Source of the DNA: Chloroflexota bacterium
Lineage (GTDB): Bacteria; Chloroflexota; Anaerolineae; Anaerolineales; Villigracilaceae
Direction: 5' to 3'
Assembly (NCBI GenBank): GCA_016191845.1
Contig: JACPVF010000015.1
Span: forward strand, 279,258 to 343,257
Length of the DNA stretch: 64,000 nucleotides
Shown: positions 59,349 through 64,000 of the stretch, piece after piece
Position numbering within the stretch: the stretch's first letter is position 1
Layout of the letters: every line of letters starts with the position of its first letter
Position numbers and translations under genes: made by a program
The notes under the pieces: model-generated
The model's input: the letters and a program-made list of their open reading frames with translations, nothing else
Told to the model about the DNA's origin: nothing
Database searches by the model: none

Positions 59349-60592
59349 TTCTCCGTGATTTCAACGCTAAGGATTTTATCCCCGGGCGTCAGATTGGGAT
59401 TGGTCTCGGGGTCGCGCAGGGTGAGGCTTTCGAGCACGTCCATGCCGCTCACCACGCGGCCAAAGATGGTGTATTGACCATCGAGCGAGGGTTGAGGTGC
59501 AAATGTGATGAAGAACTGACTGCCGTTCGTATCGGGCCCCGAGTTGGCCATGGCCAGCACGCCCGGCTGGTCGAACTTGAGCGTTGGATCGATCTCATTC
59601 TTGAACAGGTAGCCCGGGTTTCCGCGTCCCGAGCCGGTCGGGTCGCCGCTTTGCGCCATGAAGCCGGAAATCACGCGGTGGAAGGTCACGCCGTCGAACC
59701 AGCCCTGCCGCGCGAGGAAGATGAACGAGTTGACTGCGATGGGTGACTTGTCAGCATACAGTTGCAACACGATATCACCCTTTTCGGTGTGAAGGGTGGC
59801 GAGATATTGCTTCGACGGATCGATGGCGAGCGGCGGACAGGTCTGGAACTGTCGCTCGGCCAGCAGGATCAGGTCCACGGTGGCGGTGATGCCCGAATAG
59901 TTGATGGCGAAGGACGGCTGGGGCGACCCATTGATGATGACCAGCGGGACGGCCTGCAAGCCGAAATCCCGCGCCGAGCTGAACATGGACTTGAGCTTGT
60001 CTGCCGTTTCCTGGCTTTTCATCGCCGCCTGGAACTTGTTCCCATCCAGCCCGAGACCCGAGGCCTGGTCTGTTACCCAGGTCTCGAATTGCACGGGCGT
60101 GAGCGCGTCCCACTGGTCGCTCTTGACGAAGAGCACGTCGTACATTTCCCAGAATTTGCCCTGGTCCCCGGCGGCTACGGCGGCCTGCACCGCCAGGTCG
60201 GATTTGTCCAATTGGCCGGTCAACGGCACCGGGCGGAAGGCCAGGCGGATCTTGCCCGGGTGGCTGGCGGAGAGGTTGCTCATCACCGCTGCCATTGATC
60301 GGCAGATGGGCGCCTGAAAGTCGCAATACTCGATGATCGTGACGGGCGCATCAGCCGGGCCGAAGACATAATCCGTGTCGTTGAGAGCGGGCGCAAAGGA
60401 GTTGGGCGTGGAGGTCGGCTCGGTGCTGACGCTGGTGCAGCCGTTGCCATCCGCCGTGGGGGTGGACGGGGGCAGAGTGGCCGCCTGCGTCGCGACGGTT
60501 GACGCAACGGGCGCGGCCGTCTGCGTGGATGGCTGCGAGGAGCAGCCCGCCAACACGAGGAAGGCGAACAGGAACAAAATTTTGGTGCGCAT
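59345..60592 (-). CDS. Lipoprotein fusion of a DsbA-like thioredoxin fold and a cyclophilin
   Basis: A 415-residue protein. The lipoprotein signal is LVLAGCSS, then a Thr/Pro linker. Residues 75-235 form a DsbA/DsbG-like domain (ADAPVTIIEYCDFQAPICRS, KFWEMYDVLF, QAVPLVIINGSPQ). The CxxC position reads A94-P-I-C97, so only one cysteine remains, with another at C90. The C-terminal 165 residues are a cyclophilin with FHRVISGFMAQSGDPTGSG, LAMANSGPDTNGSQFFITF and LDGQYTIFGRV, the isomerase active site being intact. It is likely an extracytoplasmic folding factor. Confidence 0.88.
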   Translation of the reverse strand: MRTKILFLFAFLVLAGCSSQPSTQTAAPVASTVATQAATLPPSTPTADGNGCTSVSTEPTSTPNSFAPALNDTDYVFGPADAPVTIIEYCDFQAPICRSMAAVMSNLSASHPGKIRLAFRPVPLTGQLDKSDLAVQAAVAAGDQGKFWEMYDVLFVKSDQWDALTPVQFETWVTDQASGLGLDGNKFQAAMKSQETADKLKSMFSSARDFGLQAVPLVIINGSPQPSFAINYSGITATVDLILLAERQFQTCPPLAIDPSKQYLATLHTEKGDIVLQLYADKSPIAVNSFIFLARQGWFDGVTFHRVISGFMAQSGDPTGSGRGNPGYLFKNEIDPTLKFDQPGVLAMANSGPDTNGSQFFITFAPQPSLDGQYTIFGRVVSGMDVLESLTLRDPETNPNLTPGDKILSVEITEK

Positions 60593-60634
60593 GAAAAATC
60601 CTTGGTGACTCAGACAGGTGACGACGGACTGACC

Positions 60635-61903
60635 TTACTGGACCGCTTTTTGCAGTGTCTCGAAACTGGTCATCCACGCGATACGGTTGACGAAGTCTGC
60701 CAGCGAGGCGCTTTGTTCACGCAGGGCGCGCACGGCGGGGCCCACCGGGTCTTCGCCGGCCGCTCCGCCGGGCACGTCAGCGTAAGCGCCGTAGAAAGCA
60801 AAGTAGGCCTGGTTCAGTTTGCGGATCAGATACCCATTCTTCAAGAAGAACTGCTGACGTTCGACCATGTAGGCCTCAGCCTCGTCCACCTTGCCTGCAG
60901 CCAGCAGCGCGTCCACGGTGATGCGCGTCAGGTGCATCTCGGCGCGGAAGTCGAAGGGCGGGCGCGGCAGGTCGCCTGGGTTGGGGTGGTCGAGCGGAAA
61001 CGAGACCAGGCCCGGGGTCCAAGATTTGGGCGCCAGTTCGGGATAATAATGCTCGATCACATATTTCCCTACTTCGTTGCCCGCAATGGAGGCGGTGGTC
61101 TCGTTCATGGTACGCAGTTCGGGTGTTGCATCGTAGAGCATGCCGAGCGGACGCTGGGTGAGGTAGTTGTGAGTCCACTCGTGGGCGATGGTATCCACCA
61201 GCCAGGACAGGGAGGTGGTCTGCATCACCATGGTGGGATACACACCCACGCCGCCGATGGGCACCACCAGCGACGACGCGTCCGTGCGCTGGTCTATTCG
61301 CGACTCAAGGGTCTCCACCTCGTCCACGGTCAGGCCGGGTTGGATGGAGATGTTGGCGATCTGCTGGATGACGTCACGCTTTGAGACGACCAGCGCGTCG
61401 GGCAGGGGCGTGGAGTGGTACAGCACCGATGGGATGGGCTGGCCGAGCGTCGTCAGCCTGAGGTCGGAGAGGGCCTGCGAGACCTGCTCCTGCAAGACGG
61501 CTTCGGCCAGTGGGGCCAACTGCTTCTGACGCTGGTAGTTCTTGTCGAGGTCAGCACGCAGGGATGCAGCGGCGGTGTCCTTATCTTGTATGGCGGCGTC
61601 GGCGTAAATGCGCTGAAGCGCGGCCTCGCCTTCGAGAATGTGCTGGGTGACGCGCAGATACTCCGTCACGACCTCTTTGCGGGTCTCGCGGTCGAGGTAG
61701 CCAGGCAGCCCTGCCGCGCCTGTTTGGAGTTTGACTCCCAGCGCATCGAACATCCACTCCAGATAGTCGAATTCGATCTGGCGTGTGAAAATGCGCACCT
61801 GCCCGGTCTCGTCGGTGAAGGGCGGGGTGCTATAGACAAGCAGGACACTCAGGAGAAAGACCAGCAGTGCCCATTGTAGGAAGGTGGAGATGCGCGAACG
61901 CAT
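60635..61903 (-). CDS. Membrane-anchored HExxH protein (putative metallopeptidase)
   Basis: A 422-residue protein with one N-terminal signal anchor (about 8-27). The rest is outside: a helical region (about 75-145), then DTIAHEWTHNYL with H241, E242 and H245, and a likely third ligand E268 in MNETTAS. This resembles gluzincin-type metallopeptidases, but the family is not named with confidence. It lies in front of the DsbA/cyclophilin and PrsW genes. A GGGTATAAT box ends seven bases before the ATG. Confidence 0.75.
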   Translation of the reverse strand: MRSRISTFLQWALLVFLLSVLLVYSTPPFTDETGQVRIFTRQIEFDYLEWMFDALGVKLQTGAAGLPGYLDRETRKEVVTEYLRVTQHILEGEAALQRIYADAAIQDKDTAAASLRADLDKNYQRQKQLAPLAEAVLQEQVSQALSDLRLTTLGQPIPSVLYHSTPLPDALVVSKRDVIQQIANISIQPGLTVDEVETLESRIDQRTDASSLVVPIGGVGVYPTMVMQTTSLSWLVDTIAHEWTHNYLTQRPLGMLYDATPELRTMNETTASIAGNEVGKYVIEHYYPELAPKSWTPGLVSFPLDHPNPGDLPRPPFDFRAEMHLTRITVDALLAAGKVDEAEAYMVERQQFFLKNGYLIRKLNQAYFAFYGAYADVPGGAAGEDPVGPAVRALREQSASLADFVNRIAWMTSFETLQKAVQ

Positions 61904-61910
61904 ATTGAAA

Positions 61911-61916
61911 ATTATA
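61911..61916 (-). promoter_or_regulatory. -10 box for the HExxH gene, leaderless spacing
   Basis: GGGTATAAT ends exactly seven bases before the ATG, and no Shine-Dalgarno site is present. Confidence 0.65.
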
Positions 61917-61940
61917 CCCGTGATGGTTTTCTAAAAATTC

Positions 61941-61971
61941 AGGCCTCCGAGGCAGACGCCGTCGGAGACCT
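61941..61971 (-). terminator. Terminator after the response regulator gene
   Basis: AGGTCTCCGACGGC and GCCTCGGAGGCCT form a long stem with three mismatches. GAATTTTTAG follows on the minus strand. The sequence is related to the AGACCTCCGAGGTCT palindromes near 44.5 kb. Confidence 0.65.
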
Positions 61972-61996
61972 GGAACTGTTGTGAGGTGGGACTGAA

Positions 61997-62641
61997 TCAG
62001 GAATCCCCGGAGGTGGTCCCGTGCCGCTTTCGCATGGTCTGGTTGATCTGGTCGAGCAGGCGCTGGATCTCGTCGCGTTCTTCGATGGCCTTTTCGAGCG
62101 AAGACAGGAAGGAGGCTTTTTCCTCTTCTGGCAGGGTATCCAGCAGACCTTCGGAGCGCACGATCTGTTTCATCTTCTGGTCGAGCTTGGCTTCCAGCCG
62201 CCTGCGATAGCCGACGTAGAAATTCGGGTCGGTGAGCGGCTCGTGCGTGGCGGGAACGCCGTCCTTTTCGAGCAGGTCCGCCACCAAGGGCAGGAACTCT
62301 TCCAGGTCGACGGGCTTTTCGATGAAGTGGGTCACACCGATGTCGACGGCGAAGGCCTTGTCCTCGGGCGCAACGTACGTGGCGGAGAGGAAGATGACGG
62401 GGATCTTGCGGGTCTCAGGGTCGATGCGCAGTTTATGGACCAGGTTGAAACCGTCCATCTTGGGCATCAGGATGTCAGTGATGATCAGGGCGGGCGCTTC
62501 CTTCTGGATGAGGTCCAGCGCCTCCTGCCCGTCGCGAGCGGTGACCACCCGATAGCCTTTGAACCTTAGGGTCGTGTCCAGCAGGGTCAAGATGTCGGGG
62601 ATGTCTTCCACCACCAGTAAGTAGCCTTGGGACTTGTCCAT
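61997..62641 (-). CDS. Response regulator with C-terminal helical extension
   Basis: A 214-residue protein. I choose the ATG (MDKSQGYLLVVEDIPD) that stands seven bases behind a TAGAAT box, not the earlier in-frame ATG. The receiver domain (1-125) has E12/D13, phospho-acceptor D56 in IITDILMPKMDGFNL, and FIEKPVDLEEF with the conserved Lys. The C-terminal 85 residues are helical and charged and carry no HTH or GGDEF domain. Its partner kinase is not in the window. Confidence 0.87.
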   Translation of the reverse strand: MDKSQGYLLVVEDIPDILTLLDTTLRFKGYRVVTARDGQEALDLIQKEAPALIITDILMPKMDGFNLVHKLRIDPETRKIPVIFLSATYVAPEDKAFAVDIGVTHFIEKPVDLEEFLPLVADLLEKDGVPATHEPLTDPNFYVGYRRRLEAKLDQKMKQIVRSEGLLDTLPEEEKASFLSSLEKAIEERDEIQRLLDQINQTMRKRHGTTSGDS

Positions 62642-62648
62642 GCCAGCT

Positions 62649-62654
62649 ATTCTA
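62649..62654 (-). promoter_or_regulatory. -10 box for the response regulator gene, leaderless spacing
   Basis: GGGTAGAAT ends seven bases before the chosen ATG. Confidence 0.55.
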
Positions 62655-62706
62655 CCCGCTACTTTGCATTTTTGTAATGCTACCTGGGTCATGCCTCGAG
62701 AAGCGA

Positions 62707-62736
62707 ATCGGGGCGCAGCGTTGGCTGCGCCCCGAT
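62707..62736. other. Strong hairpin without T-tail
   Basis: ATCGGGGCGCAGC and GCTGCGCCCCGAT form a 13-bp perfect stem with a four-base loop, 56 bases past the flavoprotein stop codon. Neither strand has a T-run next to it. It may be a REP-like palindrome or a 3' end protector. Confidence 0.6.
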
Positions 62737-62792
62737 GCACCTGCCCTCACAACAGGTAACTTGTCTTTTTATGGACAAGTATTTCTCAGTGA

Positions 62793-64000
62793 TTATTCCT
62801 TGCTTTTCAAATATGCATCAATGGACTCGGCGGCTTTGCGGCCCGCCACCATGGCGGTGACCACCAGGTCGGGACCCGTGACACAGTCGCCACCGGAGAA
62901 TACGCCGGGGCGGGAGGTGGCGCCCGTTTTCTTGTCAGCGCTGATCAGGCCCCAGTCATGGACATCCAGGCTGGGGGTGGTCTTGCCGAGGATCGGGTCG
63001 GGCCAGTAGCCGAGGGCCAGGATGGCCGTATCGCAGGCCACGCTGAAGTTCGAACCTTCCACGGGAACAGGCTTGCGGCGGCCCTTGGCATCGGGTTCAC
63101 CCAGGCGCATCTCGATGCACTCGACGGCGGCCAGCTTGCCATCCGCGCCGGCGATGAACTTGACAGGCTGGGTCAGGAAGCGGTACTTGGCGCCTTCCTC
63201 GCGAGCCATCTTACGGTCCTTCTTACCGCCCGGCATTTCCTTTTCGGTGCGGCGGTAGAGGCAGGTGACCTCTTCCGCGCCGAGGCGCAGGGCGGTGCGC
63301 AGGCAGTCTGAGGCGGTGTCGCCGCCGCCAATGACCACCACGCGGCGACCGAGTTCGAGCGGTTTGCGCATGTTCTCGGGCAACAGGTCATGCTCTACAT
63401 TGCCGCGGATCAGGAAGTCAGTAGCTTCGTAGACGCCCGGCAGGTCAGTGCCCGGAGTGTCTTCCATCTTGGCGTCGATCTCAGAGCCGACGCCGATGAA
63501 AACCGCCTCGAAGCCCTCGGCAAACAGGTCGTCGATGGTCTTATCTTTGCCGATGTAGGTATTGGGAGCGAACTTGACGCCCGCGCGTTCGAACTGTTCC
63601 CATTTTTCGGTCCACACATCCTTGGGGAGCTTGAAGTTGGGAATGCCGTACACGAGCAGACCGCCCGGCCCAGGCTTGGACTCAAAGACGGTGATCTCGT
63701 ATCCCTTGCGGAGTAGCACCTCGGCGCAGCCCAGACCTGCGGGGCCCGCGCCGATGATTGCCACCTTCTTCCCTGTGGGGATTCCCAGCGGGATGACATA
63801 ACCCGAAACACGCCGTTGATAATCCACGGCGAAGGTCTCAAGCTCACCCGTCAGAACGGGGGCATGATGCTTGTTCAATACACAGGAGCCCTGACAGAGT
63901 ACCTCGTGCGGACAGACGCGTCCGCAGATCTCGGGCAGGGAACTGGTCTTATGGTAAATCTCGGCGGCTTCGTCGAAACGCCCTTGTTCGATCAGCCACA
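62793..64000 (-). CDS. GltD-type NAD(P)H/flavin oxidoreductase (cut by window edge)
   Basis: At least 402 codons, running past the right edge of the window. The visible part begins WLIEQGRFDEAAEIYHKTSS and includes the Fe-S cysteines of LPEICGRVCPHEVLCQGSC. Next comes the FAD-binding VAIIGAGPAGLGCAEVLLRKG and then the NAD(P)-binding RRVVVIGGGDTASDCLRTALR. The end SRPGVFSGGDCVTGPDLVVTA is typical of the family, which includes the glutamate synthase small subunit and NfnB/SudA-type proteins. A glutamate synthase large subunit is not seen, so the pathway is open. The TTG codon at 63878 is not a start. Confidence 0.88.
   Translation of the reverse strand, partial: WLIEQGRFDEAAEIYHKTSSLPEICGRVCPHEVLCQGSCVLNKHHAPVLTGELETFAVDYQRRVSGYVIPLGIPTGKKVAIIGAGPAGLGCAEVLLRKGYEITVFESKPGPGGLLVYGIPNFKLPKDVWTEKWEQFERAGVKFAPNTYIGKDKTIDDLFAEGFEAVFIGVGSEIDAKMEDTPGTDLPGVYEATDFLIRGNVEHDLLPENMRKPLELGRRVVVIGGGDTASDCLRTALRLGAEEVTCLYRRTEKEMPGGKKDRKMAREEGAKYRFLTQPVKFIAGADGKLAAVECIEMRLGEPDAKGRRKPVPVEGSNFSVACDTAILALGYWPDPILGKTTPSLDVHDWGLISADKKTGATSRPGVFSGGDCVTGPDLVVTAMVAGRKAAESIDAYLKSKE

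Noticed and set aside
1..64000. tRNA, rRNA, CRISPR arrays, insertion sequences or prophage
   Set aside because: Gaps between genes were read on both strands. No cloverleaf with a CCA-type end, no spaced direct repeats and no transposase or integrase frame was seen.

Overview
The window reads as a chromosomal stretch of an anaerobic member of the Chloroflexota, most likely class Anaerolineae. This is an inference from gene content and family-level resemblance (tungsten-type aldehyde:ferredoxin oxidoreductase, SelA, short MetG, GTG-started primary sigma factor, many tail-to-head operons of membrane and lipoprotein genes, GC-rich codons), not from a marker rRNA, because no rRNA or tRNA gene was found. 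The DNA is densely coding: about 62 protein genes plus two very short ones, mostly housekeeping, with no integrase, IS element, phage gene or CRISPR array. Both ends cut genes: a nitroreductase on the left and a GltD-type flavoprotein on the right.

Layout. 0.3-8.2 kb (+): AOR, then a membrane protein-SelA pair, a zinc-ribbon membrane protein, an M24 peptidase, an AAA ATPase and TsaD. 8.4-19.4 kb (-): a long tail-to-head series running uvrC, response regulator, 36-aa membrane peptide, crcB, DUF190, prfA, agmatinase, a glycosyltransferase/MalF fusion, a MalG permease, prmC, an HD-GYP protein and tsaC. 19.5-27.3 kb: single genes in alternating directions (Yip1, Ser/Thr kinase, pncC-nucleosidase, lipoprotein serpin, GNAT, DHA2 exporter). 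27.4-36.9 kb (-): metG with a Met-rich leader peptide and attenuator, a lipoprotein, rpoD, DUF177, polyprenyl synthase, TatD, a phosphohexomutase and a MocR regulator. 37-41.8 kb (+): DUF2917, cysteine desulfurase, a GxxExxY gene in inverted repeats, mnmA, DedA, VanZ, FmdB. 41.9-54 kb: penicillin acylase, a GT-C-like protein, a large lipoprotein, tatC-tatA-nusB-asp23-fabG, DUF1461 and a membrane-fused aminopropyltransferase-like protein. 54-56 kb (+): PaiB-like, a tail-anchored solenoid protein, L25. 56-64 kb (-): Nudix, TPR/zinc-ribbon, TrmI, PrsW, a DsbA-like/cyclophilin fusion, a HExxH protein, a response regulator and the flavoprotein.

How genes work together. Several neighbours share pathways: cysteine desulfurase and MnmA (tRNA 2-thiolation), TsaC and TsaD (tRNA t6A), PrfA and PrmC (release factor and its methylase), TatA and TatC (export), CrcB and DUF190 (fluoride export), and a block of envelope folding and proteolysis proteins around 58-62 kb.

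Most interesting signals. (1) Upstream of metG lies a self-contained unit: a -10 box, a near-leaderless 28-codon ORF with six Met codons in a twelve-codon run, and an intrinsic terminator whose 5' arm can instead pair 9 of 10 bases with the end of the ORF. This is the layout of classical ribosome-mediated attenuation, here applied to a methionyl-tRNA synthetase. (2) A GT-C glycosyltransferase-like domain is fused to a sugar ABC permease. (3) A GxxExxY gene with inverted-repeat ends is wedged between cysteine desulfurase and mnmA, and its repeat supplies the desulfurase stop codon. (4) A recurrent GGTATAAT-type -10 box sits 6-10 nt before start codons, suggesting widespread leaderless mRNAs.
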